Positions 11,807-24,309 of a stretch of 64,000 bases of DNA are shown in pieces. The stretch spans positions 6,887,001 through 6,951,000 of the forward strand of contig CM055318.2 of the NCBI GenBank assembly GCA_029255685.2. The letters are read 5' to 3'. This DNA is from Silene conica. Lineage: Eukaryota; Streptophyta; Magnoliopsida; Caryophyllales; Caryophyllaceae. Positions within the stretch are counted from its first letter, which is position 1. The number at the start of each line of letters is the position of its first letter. Both the position numbers and the translations under genes were made by a program. The notes beneath the pieces were generated by a model. The model saw nothing but the letters and a program-made list of their open reading frames with translations. It had not been told where the DNA came from and searched no databases.

Positions 11807-12715
11807 TTAACATAAAATCGGGATAGTTATCGTACCAACTGGAAGAATCTTCCCAGCTTTGAGATCGCTGAGATACTTGGAACAGTTCCTCTTCCAATGT
11901 CCTTTGCCATTGCAGTAAAAGCATTTGGCCCCTTGATGAGGGCTCTTCTTGGAATTGGAGGTGCTTGCCTCAGAAGACACTTTCTTCGAACCTTTGGAAG
12001 GTTGTTTCCCCTTTGCCTTACCCTTCCTTTTGAACTTTCCTTTGCTCTTAACATTAATGTTGAGCACATCCTTAGGGGCACTAACATTTAGGCCCATATC
12101 CCTTTCAGCTTGCACGATCATATTGTGCAATTCATCGAGAGAGATGTCTTGGTTTCTCATGTTGAAATTCACCCGGAATTGTACATAAGTTTTCACCTTA
12201 GACAAGGAGTGGAGGATCCTGTCAATCACAAGTTCCTTTGGAATGTCCACTTGATTCATCCTTAGGGTTTCTACATGCTCAATTAACTTGAGCACATGTG
12301 GGCTAGCCTTTTGCCCCTCCCTAAGGTTGAGATCAAAGAAAGCCGATGCCGCCTCGTATTGGACAATTCTCGAAGCCTTTGAGAACATTGTCACAAGCCT
12401 GGAGTAGATCTCATAGGCCGTGCCAATCTTTATGGCACTCCTTTGAAGTTCTGGCTCCATCGAGAAGATCAAAACATTTTTGATTGCCGCAGACTCCTTC
12501 TGATAAGTATCATAAGGTCGTCTTGCCGCGGCGGTGGCATTTTCTGCAGGTTCGGGAGGTGATTCTTCAATGAGGAATTCGGTCTTACCGTCTCCCTCTG
12601 CCGCCAACAATAGTTGGGCATCCCAATCGGCAAAGTTTGCCCCATTCTTTTCTAGCTTACAACGATCCATGAAGGAACGTAACCATGAAGAGTTTGTAGT
12701 AGTGGAAGTAGTCAT
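11807..12715 (-). CDS. Copia-type Gag polyprotein (capsid and zinc knuckle)
   Basis: An uninterrupted frame of about 300 codons. The probable start is the ATG at 12715, beginning MTTSTTTNSSWLRSF; an upstream in-frame ATG at 12754 would add 13 residues that look like leader. The middle is the UBN2/retrotransposon gag domain, with motifs such as ASAFFDLNLREGQKASPHVL and an Asp/Glu-rich helix region. The basic K/G-rich stretch precedes a CX2CX4HX4C knuckle (CFYCNGKGHWKRNC). It would form the virus-like particle and package element RNA. No protease or polymerase follows, so particle maturation and cDNA synthesis would have to come from another element. The frame appears intact, which fits retention of a useful function or recent insertion. 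Confidence 0.88.
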   Translation of the reverse strand: MTTSTTTNSSWLRSFMDRCKLEKNGANFADWDAQLLLAAEGDGKTEFLIEESPPEPAENATAAARRPYDTYQKESAAIKNVLIFSMEPELQRSAIKIGTAYEIYSRLVTMFSKASRIVQYEAASAFFDLNLREGQKASPHVLKLIEHVETLRMNQVDIPKELVIDRILHSLSKVKTYVQFRVNFNMRNQDISLDELHNMIVQAERDMGLNVSAPKDVLNINVKSKGKFKRKGKAKGKQPSKGSKKVSSEASTSNSKKSPHQGAKCFYCNGKGHWKRNCSKYLSDLKAGKILPVGTITIPILC

Positions 12716-15218
12716 GATTGATATTGATACGAGGACTACAAAATTTTTAAACATATGAAGAAATTAAATGCTAATCGTTTTAATTTTCATTTTAACTTGT
12801 AAACATATTTACTAAGTTGATGCATCTATAAAATGACCTCTATCCAATTTTATAAATGATTCCAAGACCCAAACCCATACTATCGAAATCGTGAACCACT
12901 GGAACTCCGACCCAACAATATGGTTTGGTGGGTTAAAATAAACCGGTTCTACCCTAGAACTCTTGGTTGATGACAAATAATTATTTATTCATCTTAGCCC
13001 GGAACACATTGACCACTGGTCCTCTACACTTCCGTTGAGTACAAACCAAATTTCAAATGCATCGGGATGCGATCCGCCCACTGGACTGAATCCATCCCAT
13101 CGCCCCACTTATCCTACGTAATGGGGTTCGTACTGCCCACTGGACTAGCACCACCCCACGAAATAGAAGCTCATGGGTTCTACTATTTGGTAAGGCTAAT
13201 CCTCAATTGTTTTTGTTTAATATAGAGGTCTTGTCAATTTATTATCTATCTCCTTTAAGCGAATTAAATTGGTGAACTCGATAATTATAATTGACACGGT
13301 CGTTTTTAACGATCTAAACTAATATGCATGTCTATGGCGATTTGGCTATGCATGCAAACATATTAAAATGCAAAAATAAAAGCAATAAAGCAATAAAATC
13401 CTAGTATGGCCTTCCTAGTAATAGTAAAAACTAATTAACTATTACAAATTCGGAAACCAACTCCTTGGTCCCTTGAACTTCATTGGCACGCCATCCAAGA
13501 AAACACCGTCTTGTCGGAACTCCTTTCCGTATGGCACCGTCTTTTGGATCTTCGGAATTACAATAAAATAATACAACTATTCTATTGTAAAACTGAAAAT
13601 TAAATTAAATTACAAACCCGTGATACGAGATCACATAAATTACAACCGAATCAATATTCCCTTACATTACGGGTAATATTGATTAAAACTAAGGCCATAC
13701 TAAGAAAAATTACATAATTCCAAATTATATAAATAACATTCAAAATATGACATTCATATTAAATAAATTGCAATAATAAAATATGTATGCACATGCTCAA
13801 TTTTTAATGCCAAATCGCCTTATGGGAGCAAATATCTCATATTTGTTTACGGTTTTTACGGATATGCGCGATTTTAACTATTAAAATCATCCAAAATTAC
13901 ATAAATCTCATTTATGTCCAAGTTAATCATCCTAACTTACTTTAGGAATCAATGTTTAGTCTCTACTAATATTTGATCATGATCTAACTTGATTTTGCAT
14001 TATTGTTCATAAATTACTTGTATTTTCGGGAAAAAATAAACAAAATATGGCCAAATGAGTCAATAAAATTCGAAATTTAAAATTCAAAAATTTTAAACTT
14101 TCTGGAAATTTTCTGAAAATTCAGAAATTAACAAAATGGTCTTTTGCAATTGTTTATGGTTTATTTCTTAAATATATCGTATAAAAGCCGTTTTTATGGT
14201 TAAAAATCCGATTTAAATCATAAAAACTTGAAATAAATTGCCATAAATTTTTAGTCATCCTAAAATACATATTAGAATCTGAAAATGACCAAAAAAAAAA
14301 AAATACAGACCATACTCGAAATTTTATTTCCGACTCATAAATTACGATTATTAGCTAATTAACTCATTAAAAATTAATAATCATAAAAACAGAAACTTTT
14401 TGATATCTAACTTTTAGATCTGATGTTCCTATCATATAAGACATCTATGGGTAAAATTTCATGCCATAATATTAAGATTAACTATTTTTAACACAATAAG
14501 TCACTATTTATCCGATTTTAACCATTAAAATCATAAATCATGCATCACTTGAGAATAAATTCCCAAAACTTACATACATACTGTAAATATTGCATGTGAC
14601 ATTGTGTAAAGTTTTTATGGCAAGATTCCAACTATAACTATTAAAGTCGAATTTAAGTCACTATTAATCCGATTTTTACTATAAAAATCATTAATCATGC
14701 AAAATAATTCCAATAATTTCGAAAATTCATACAGGAACTTTATATATTGCATGTGACTTCTCATAAAATTTTTAAGATTAAATTCGAAATATAACCATAT
14801 ATACCCATTTTTGCTCATATTATGACTATTTATCTCATAAAATTCATAATCCATGCATATTAACTTCATTTCTTATGAAAAATCATATACAATATATTAA
14901 ATATGCATGTGAGAACATATCAAAAAATCTCGGCCAGAAACTATTTTTAGCTATTTTTCCCATTAATTGTTGTTTAAAACCGATTTAAACTACAAAATAT
15001 ACAAATAAATATAAAAATGAACAATAAAAATCCATAAAATTATTTTTATGTCCTAAAACCATTTTAGAAACAGAAACTTTAACATGCAAAATTATTTTGT
15101 GATTTATCATAATAAACACAATAATTTCGAAATTTTCGAAATGTGTATGTTAAACCGATTTTAACATAAAACATGAATCCGATCATGCATGCAACAACCG
15201 TAATGCTCTGATACCAAT
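12716..15218 (-). other. Long untranslated leader of the gag-only element
   Basis: About 2.5 kb between the primer-binding site and gag, very AT-rich with short TTTTAACTATTAAAATC-like repeats. No coding frame is supported. The right end carries the primer-binding site complement (GCTCTGATACCAA). Confidence 0.6.
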
Positions 15219-16534
15219 TGTTGGAAACTAAGTTCCACATTTTATACTCAAATCTAATATGAGTTTTGTTTCTTTAAGTTTAGTCATAAAAACTTAAATG
15301 GATCTTATGCATGCAAGATGATATCATAAGATGAGATTGTCCTTACATTGGTTTTAGAAGGTTTATACTCAATAATCACCTATTACTTGAGTCTTCAATA
15401 CCGAAATCCTCTTGTAACGATCTAACAAAAATCGTCTCCTAAAGGTGCGTATCAAGGACCCGATCTCAAACTAATACTAATTTTGTTACTAGAAAATTAG
15501 TATAAGTATACTAGAAATATTAATAATATTACCCTTAATATTATTTAGTAATGGAAATAATTATTTCCTTAGTAAAAACTATTTTTAACTAAGGAGTTAT
15601 TAGAATGAGGTTGTAGTATGTAAGTGCTTTGTAGAATGAGAGAGTAAGCATGCACACAACACTTAGCCAAAAATTAGTGTATGTTGTATGAATAAGGTGT
15701 GCCTTATATAAGCACATGAGCTTGCTTGAGCAAGCATCATGGCCGGCCAAGGCTCCCAAGGAGAGCCAATGCATGGCCTTCTTACACTTACACAAATGCA
15801 TAAGATATTCCTTACACCTTCATTTTGCCTTACACTCAACCTTTATACACTTACACACACCAAAAACTCACATGCACACTACATGTTACACGGTCCAAAT
15901 GAGGTCCAAAAATGGACCCATTTTATCTTTGTCAATTGTGTTATTTGTAACATGTCACATATGTTCCATAACACATGACTCAATTTGTTAATTGTGCAAT
16001 TTTAACTATTAAAATTCATAATTTACAAATTTATTACATTTAAATAATTATTCCAATATTTCGAAATTATTATTGTACAAAAATGTAATGTCATAATTTA
16101 ATTACAACTCTTTGTAATTTTATGATCAACCGTGTTCATTCTCAATTTAATCGTTTCTTAAACGAATAAATAAAAACCGAGTAATAAAACAATTTTATTA
16201 CTTTGACTTATTATTATTATTATAATCCCATTATAAAAATATTCGTCATATAAAATTATTTCCAAAATTTCCAGTTATTAATTAATTTGTATCCAATACA
16301 ATATTAATTAATTATTCCATTATTCCATTGAGACGGAATTCCCTAAAGATATGACCTTAAGGGATCAACTAATCACCACCATCATATGACGATAATGTCA
16401 AACTCTAGACAGCCAATCATTATCGATAAATGTTGATCAGTTGACTTTAAAAGAGTAACACTCCCAGTTGTGTTTCATTTCAAATGAGTTTTAATTACGT
16501 CAACACACTATTGTCGAGGACACTTCCTCCAACA
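15219..16534 (-). repeat. 5' LTR of the gag-only copia element
   Basis: Right-hand LTR on the plus strand, 5' in element orientation. Its inner edge abuts the initiator-Met primer-binding site, and its outer edge CTCCAACA abuts the CGACC duplication. Confidence 0.93.
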
Positions 16535-16823
16535 CGACCAATCCCGAACATAGACCAAAATAAATCCCACATCAATGGGTGGCGTTAGTTCATTCCGATA
16601 GTATATAACTGATACTACCGTCATCTATTCAAACTAGCAAACAACAATGCACAGTATAACTGACTGTACTAACATGCGTGAATAACATCACGGCTCAAAC
16701 CAATAGAACATCATAACAGACTGTCCTAATGTCAAATGCATAGAAGTATCCAACGACATATGCAAACACAATATTATACAATCACTAAACACAACTCAAC
16801 ATGTGAAACAAGTATAAACAACC

Positions 16824-17220
16824 AAGGTTATAGTAACGTTAACTATAACATAAGTAATGGATGCGAGGTTATACTGACCTCAACTATAACTTCCACATAT
16901 GGCTTGAGGTTATAGTAACCTTAGCCAAACCTTGACACGAACCTAAAGTTATACTGGCACCAACCATAACCTTGAGTCATACCTCAGGTTTATGTTAGTC
17001 TCAGCTATAACTTTAACTCGTAATTCAAAGTTATATTAACTTCAGCTATAACTTTAACTCGCAACCCAAAGTTATATTAACATCGGCTATAACTTTGACT
17101 CGCACTTAAGGTTATACCTCTTCAGCCATAACTTTGAGTCGTACTCAAGGTTGTACTAGTTTCAGCTATAACCTTGAATCATATTTTCAAGGTTACACAT
17201 ACTTCAACTATAACCTTGAG
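16824..17220. repeat. Hairpin array 2 in the gypsy LTR, left copy
   Basis: About nine units of roughly 45-50 bp, each pairing an AAGGTTATA-type arm with a TATAACCTT-type arm around a 10-13 nt loop. Several units change both arms together: AAAGTTATA with TATAACTTT, and CAAGGTT with AACCTTG. Others are mismatched. The right LTR copy is 22901-23297. Confidence 0.7.
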
Positions 17221-18232
17221 CAACGCTCTGGCCGTTAGCCGTGTCGCCATCTAGGGTTTTCCTCGCGAACCCTAGTTGCGCGCACGACTCCCATAACGAC
17301 TTATCAACACATTATAATCCATAATTACGATAATAAAACATACATAAATATACGAAGCACAATTAATTCATGACAATAAATAATCAAACATGTACTAATC
17401 GTACAAACAATCATTAAATCATATTAATCACATCAATTGGCATAAACACAATTAAAAGAGAAACACCTAGTTACCTTTTTAGCAATTAATGAAAATCTTC
17501 ATAAAGAATATGACCAACAAAGCCTTGTCTCCAACACGTGTCAATAACCCCAAAAATGAACTTTAACGAAAGCGGTAATCCAAATCCTTATGATAGAAAT
17601 TGTACCAAACCATCACTCTTTCGAAGACGCCAAAAAGAAAGACTTCTTCTTCTTTAAACACAAAACAAGAGACCCAAAACATAGGTCTAAAGGTCCATAC
17701 AAATAATTCCCAATAAAATATTTTGAATAGATTATATTGTAGAGGTAAGAGTAAGGATTGTGAAAATATAATTTATGTATGAGTTTTGAAGAATAAAAGA
17801 TATTCAACAATAGAGTTAAAGAGAGAAAAGAGAACAAAAGAGAGAAATCGAAGAAGAGAGGCGCGACAAGCTTCACGCACGAAACAAAGATTTGACCTAG
17901 TTGCTTTGCTAGGTTAAATTCTATTTATAAGGAGATTAACTAATGGGCTTTTGGTCCATTAGCTCATACAATGGATTATCTGATTACAAATTGGATTGAA
18001 CCATATTAAAACGTAAAGAGAACTTGAAATAGAAAAGTAATTATTAAATTAAAATAATAAAATTGTGCACGGACATTTTAACCCATCCAAAAGTAGATTA
18101 AACGGAATTAATAAAAATAGGAAACGGAAGCTATAAATATATATTTCCAAAATTCATTTATAAACTTCGAAATAATTAATTAAATAAAATACTTTTATAA
18201 TAAAATATTATTATAAAATACGGGGTGTTACA

Positions 18233-21200
18233 ATCTAACCCCCTAAAAAGAAGTTTCGTCCTCGAAACTTGAATTTCAAACATATGATCAAAACAAGGTA
18301 AGAATTACAAGTGATCATCAACGAAAGTCATCTCGGAATCCTAACCGCTGCGCACTCTGATCCTTATTAACACTCAAACCATAAAGAGATATCCTACATG
18401 CTCAAAGTTATAATCATATTCACACACTATACAACCTCAAAAGAAATATCAAACTCATACTCACAACCCAAAATAATCATTTATCTCAATACGATCTAGT
18501 TATCGTAAAACCACAATGTTTTCACACATGCATCACCTTTAAGCATGTGGTTAACACTCACAAACACCATTACATCTCACATACTAACTCATCAAGGTTT
18601 CCTCACTTTCACCAAGCTCACTCAAAACCATTAAGTAGTACACTCATCAATGTGTACTCTTTCATCTTATGAACTATTTAACTTTTAGTCCTCATACTCC
18701 AAACATTACTCCACCATCATTCACCATCATTAAACAACATATATAACCTCTCAAAAACTTATTACTATTTCTCCAAGTCCAAATCAGTTTTATCAAACTC
18801 CAATTCTAGTTTACCATTTACCACAAAATCTGGCATTGACCAAAACCTCAAACATATAATCTCAAAGCCAGGAAACTCTTCCAATTAAGCAAACTCTTCT
18901 ATTCACGAGTGCCATTAAAGTTATAGCTACCATAATTTCCTCAAAGTTGGTAGTGATTACTTTCATATACAACTCTTAACCTCAAAACACTTAATATAAA
19001 CTCTCGATAATCCTCGATATATATTTTATCCAAAGTCATCAATCTCAAACCTCAATCTCACCACCTAAACATCAGTCACACTTGCAAGATCCCAAATCAT
19101 TATCTTTGAACACTTATCATCAACAACGCATTTCCATCAAAGCGTAACAACATCACTATCAAATCTCATCACCCATTCTCATATAAAAACTAAGCTTATA
19201 ACCTCAATTCATAGTCATGGTTTACTATCCATGAGTATCATCTAACCATTAAGAATCCACCAAAACATTGTACAAAGCTATGTCCATCAAAATAATAACA
19301 CCCTTAAACTTTCAAACCTCAAAAAAGACCTTTAACACTACTTCTCCAAAACTTTGTATGTCATCCAAATTAATACTCTCATTCAACAAATGTTACTATG
19401 CTCTCAAACTCCAATAGCCAAACATCAAACTCACAGATCTAACATTACTCCCAAAAGGATTCAAGCTTCCACTACGAGATGATCACAAGTAGCTCTAAAG
19501 ATATTTCAAACATTTTCAAGTTACCATACAAGAATAAATAACTTATAAACCAAAACAAAATATATTTGTGCAATACCACAAAGCAACAGAAACATAGTTT
19601 TCGAAAGTATAAGCTCAAAGATAAATCAATGTAAAGAGGATAATTACAAAACTTCAAAGAAGAAGGAACTGAAGCTTAAATAAAGAACAAATAGAGAGTA
19701 ACAATAGATAAAATAGACAGAGTACAAAGATAAACAAGAAACTTTTGGTCTAAAGGCTCAAATAGAAGAGGTATGGTCGACACGTGCAAGGATGACAAGA
19801 ATAGCCGACTCCAAAACAAATTTATGAACACCAAGTCGACACCTTAAGATAAGATAAATAAAGCACGATAACCAAGGTTTTACAATTCTCGTACAATCAT
19901 CACTCAAGGTCACAACGTCTCGGAACATCCTTTCATCATATCTCCATAATACCTCAACACCAACAAACATCTACACAAATCCCCTTTACCATCACTAACT
20001 ACATTCCTCAAATTATCAACTCTCAAGATCATCAACTCTCATGACCATCAACTCTCAACTCCTTTCACTCTCAAGAACTCCATCTAATCAAATTAAAAAA
20101 TCAACTCCATAACAATCTCTATACCCTCAAAAGATGAACGCCACATTCCATTATAAACATCGTCAACATGCTCATTCACTAAGAAGTCAACGCTAGAACA
20201 CTTTAACATCAACATCTCACAAGTCCATACATTACCGTTCATCTCTTTCACTCAATCCTTTAAAAGGTATAATCATTAAATCTCTCATCAACGGATAAAC
20301 CATCAACCATTTCATAACTCACTAGAAATCATTAGCGATTCTCAATCCTCAAATATCATATTGCAATTAAAGACAAGCATAGTCTCCAAAATTCCCAACG
20401 TGCCCAATCTAAACTCCATGATAACATTCAAATCGTTCATATCGCTCTATCCTTGATCCATAAATAACTCGCATAACCTTTCCTCTAACACAAGACAAAA
20501 ACCAAAAGTCCAACCATTAAGAGCATAAGCCACAATATTCCAAAATAATACCATAAGATAAATCCACTCATTATGTCTCTCACTTCCATTGAAACTATGA
20601 AACCACAATTAAACATCTCATGCCACATATCATTCGCTCACTCTCTATCCTCAATAAGGAACTCCTCAATCACACAAAGAACTTAACAACCACTTATCCC
20701 AAATGAGACTTTATCCTAGCAACGACTATTCCCAAAAGAAACTTCATCTCAAAACCTCAAATCCCAAAGATAACCTCTCCTTAACAACCTCAAATATCAA
20801 AGTAAACTTCTTCTTGACAACCTCAAATCTCAAAGTAAACTCTCTCGTTACCAAACTCATAAATGCACTTTTCTTTCATACTAAAACATCCCAATTTCCA
20901 ACCAATTCTAACTTGATGCCTCAAAAACCACAAGGGGATCAGCCTCAAAAATCACCTCAAACAAGGACAATGTCACCAAATGATCCAAAAGGATGAAAGT
21001 ACGATAAGAGTAAAGCTCGGGTTATCAAGGAAAAAGTTTTGACCGACATATAACCAAAAACATGTAAGACGTAACATGCCAAAGACATTTTCAAAATTGA
21101 CCATCTTTAAAATCAACAGAGCATGCTTGAAAAAGACGTACATGAACAACACATTTTGTACAATTAATGACGAAACGTAACATCAAGTCATAGACAACAT

Positions 21201-21684
21201 AATATATAAACTGTAGATTTGATAAAATTAATAACGATGAACATTAAGACATAAACAAACAAATATATGAACAAACATGCAATACAATTAATAACGATGC
21301 AAAACCTCAATGTATAAATGCACAATTGCGTGAACAACACAAATAACACAAATAATAATTATACGAAACATTAACGCATAATAAAACAAGTAGATGAATT
21401 ATACATTCAATACATTAAGTAATTATATGAAACATAAAGGACAACAAACAAATACATGAGCACATATGTAAAACAATTAACAACTATGCGAAATATTAAC
21501 GCATAAACAAATAAGTAGATGAACAATACATGTACTATAATTACCAACGATATGAAACATTAAGATGTAAACAAACAAGTACTTAATTGTTTCTACCCCA
21601 TTTACTCTCACTCATTTACTAAGTCGATTTTATTTTAATCATAAACTACGCGAGAGTTGGGAGCGTGTTCGCTCTGATACCAAC
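18233..21684 (-). other. Non-coding interior of the gypsy-type element
   Basis: 3452 bp, C/A-rich and low in G on the plus strand, with no supported protein. The edges are a polypurine tract plus GAGGACGAAA box (left, minus strand) and a primer-binding site complement CTCTGATACCAAC (right). This is the pattern of a large retrotransposon derivative. Confidence 0.7.
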
Positions 21685-24309
21685 TGTAACAACCCGGATT
21701 ATAAAATAAAGGAAAAACATAATATAAATGAATATCAGAGTGTAACTCAATGATAACTGGGTTAAGGTGGCGGAAACACCTTACCCAAATCCGGATCGAT
21801 ACTCAAATCGAAAACCAAACTAATACATTATTCAAAGGTTCTTAAAAACTTAAACAAAAGGTCCTAAACAATTTATTAAGCTCGCTTCGCACATTCCCCA
21901 AGCAAGCATCAACCAAACAGCGACCACCTGAACAACCTGAGAAGGGGGTCGACAATCAGTCGGGAGTAACTAGATGCTCTCCCAGTCATGTTTACAACAA
22001 ATGAATGTAACCAACAATCATTAACAAATGAAATGTAAAATCAGTAAACATGTGAGATCATCTATACTCATGAAAGTCCAAACAAACTTACCATCATCTG
22101 AAGACATAATACGGCAATCATGTGAGGTTATAAACATGACATGACATGAAAGCAAACTTACCATACCATGATATTCTCAGCACCAAACAAATGAAACCAA
22201 CGAACCTAGACCATATGCGACCACTAGACCATGAACACTTACAACTCAAGTAACTCATGACTCATAGTAACGTATGGCACAATGCTAGCAATAAAGCATA
22301 GCGAAATTGGTGACACGCAATCCATCGCAACAGGAGGCACGAAGCTATCATCGAAGCATAGCGAATAGAGCGAACGCCCGTTAGAGCGTATAACCACTGC
22401 CTCTAACTTGCCAGAGCGTATAACCACTGCCTCTAGCTGACGGAGCGTATAACCACTGCCTCCATCGGTGTGGAGCGTATAACCACTGCCTCCACGGTAC
22501 TATGTATAGCGTATAACCACTGCCTATATGCCTAAGACCTGGCCAGACCTCTCGATGCAATAACTGTACACCGAACGACACACGGGGACCGGAGCGTATA
22601 ACCACTGCCTCCGACCAATCCCGAACATAGACCAAAATAAATCCCACATCAATGGGTGGCGTTAGTTCATTCCGATAGTATATAACTGATACTACCGTCA
22701 TCTATTCAAACTAGCAAACAACAATGCACAGTATAACTGACTGTACTAACATGCGTGAATAACATCACGGCTCAAACCAATAGAACATCATAACAGACTG
22801 TCCTAATGTCAAATGCATAGAAGTATCCAACGACATATGCAAACACAATATTATACAATCACTAAACACAACTCAACATGTGAAACAAGTATAAACAACC
22901 AAGGTTATAGTAACGTTAACTATAACATAAGTAATGGATGCGAGGTTATACTGACCTCAACTATAACTTCCACATATGGCTTGAGGTTATAGTAACCTTA
23001 GCCAAACCTTGACACGAACCTAAAGTTATACTGGCACCAACCATAACCTTGAGTCATACCTCAGGTTTATGTTAGTCTCAGCTATAACTTTAACTCGTAA
23101 TTCAAAGTTATATTAACTTCAGCTATAACTTTAACTCGCAACCCAAAGTTATATTAACATCGGCTATAACTTTGACTCGCACTTAAGGTTATACCTCTTC
23201 AGCCATAACTTTGAGTCGTACTCAAGGTTGTACTAGTTTCAGCTATAACCTTGAATCATATTTTCAAGGTTACACATACTTCAACTATAACCTTGAGCAA
23301 CGCTCTGGCCGTTAGCCGTGTCGCCATCTAGGGTTTTCCTCGCGAACCCTAGTTGCGCGCACGACTCCCATAACGACTTATCAACACATTATAATCCATA
23401 ATTACGATAATAAAACATACATAAATATACGAAGCACAATTAATTCATGACAATAAATAATCAAACATGTACTAATCGTACAAACAATCATTAAATCATA
23501 TTAATCACATCAATTGGCATAAACACAATTAAAAGAGAAACACCTAGTTACCTTTTTAGCAATTAATGAAAATCTTCATAAAGAATATGACCAACAAAGC
23601 CTTGTCTCCAACACGTGTCAATAACCCCAAAAATGAACTTTAACGAAAGCGGTAATCCAAATCCTTATGATAGAAATTGTACCAAACCATCACTCTTTCG
23701 AAGACGCCAAAAAGAAAGACTTCTTCTTCTTTAAACACAAAACAAGAGACCCAAAACATAGGTCTAAAGGTCCATACAAATAATTCCCAATAAAATATTT
23801 TGAATAGATTATATTGTAGAGGTAAGAGTAAGGATTGTGAAAATATAATTTATGTATGAGTTTTGAAGAATAAAAGATATTCAACAATAGAGTTAAAGAG
23901 AGAAAAGAGAACAAAAGAGAGAAATCGAAGAAGAGAGGCGCGACAAGCTTCACGCACGAAACAAAGATTTGACCTAGTTGCTTTGCTAGGTTAAATTCTA
24001 TTTATAAGGAGATTAACTAATGGGCTTTTGGTCCATTAGCTCATACAATGGATTATCTGATTACAAATTGGATTGAACCATATTAAAACGTAAAGAGAAC
24101 TTGAAATAGAAAAGTAATTATTAAATTAAAATAATAAAATTGTGCACGGACATTTTAACCCATCCAAAAGTAGATTAAACGGAATTAATAAAAATAGGAA
24201 ACGGAAGCTATAAATATATATTTCCAAAATTCATTTATAAACTTCGAAATAATTAATTAAATAAAATACTTTTATAATAAAATATTATTATAAAATACGG
24301 GGTGTTACA
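21685..24309 (-). repeat. Complete right LTR of the gypsy-type element
   Basis: 2625 bp from TGTAACAACCCGG to GGGGTGTTACA. It is the 5' LTR in element orientation. It carries hairpin array 1 at 22380-22616 and array 2 at 22901-23297, and shows the uninterrupted CCGACCAATC site used by the gag-only copia in the left LTR. Confidence 0.93.

Larger units (their letters stand above)
7199..16534 (-). mobile_element. Gag-only copia-type retrotransposon (TR-GAG-like)
   Basis: Two 1316-bp LTRs (7199-8514 and 15219-16534) with plus-strand ends TGTTGGAAAC...CTCCAACA, and target duplication CGACC (7194-7198 and 16535-16539). The undisrupted right gypsy LTR shows the empty site. It is on the minus strand: the primer-binding site TTGGTATCAGAGC is the complement of 15207-15219, and the polypurine tract GACAAGTGGGAGATT is the complement of 8515-8529. 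The only coding region is gag at 11807-12715; about 3.3 kb between gag and the 3' LTR contains no pol. This fits the TR-GAG class of non-autonomous elements, which supply their own capsid protein and borrow enzymes. Confidence 0.92.
6318..18232 (-). repeat. Left LTR of the gypsy-type element, truncated and interrupted
   Basis: Pieces 6318-7198 and 16540-18232 together give 2574 bp and match right-LTR positions 21736-24309. I saw one difference (A at 6857, T at 22275). The first 51 bp are absent, deleted together with part of the flanking copia gag. The gag-only copia sits between the pieces. Confidence 0.92.
6318..24309 (-). mobile_element. Non-autonomous Ty3/gypsy-type LTR element with 2.6-kb LTRs (LARD-like)
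   Basis: The right LTR is complete (21685-24309, 2625 bp; plus-strand ends TGTAAC...GTTACA). The left LTR (6318-18232) lacks its first 51 bp and is split by another element. Orientation is minus: GTTGGTATCAGAGC, the initiator-Met primer-binding site, lies on the minus strand just inside the right LTR at about 21671-21684. A minus-strand TTTCGAGGACGAAACTTC followed by AGGGGGTTAGAT, typical of the end of chromovirus pol plus its polypurine tract, lies just inside the left LTR. The 3452-bp interior has no supported coding frame. Without its insertion the element is about 8.65 kb. I infer mobilisation in trans by a Tekay/Del-like relative; the lineage is a guess from the GAGGACGAAA box. Confidence 0.85.

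Noticed and set aside
20703..20996. 97-codon frame in the gypsy interior
   Set aside because: Low-complexity Asn/Thr/Lys sequence from C/A-rich DNA; no gag or pol motif.
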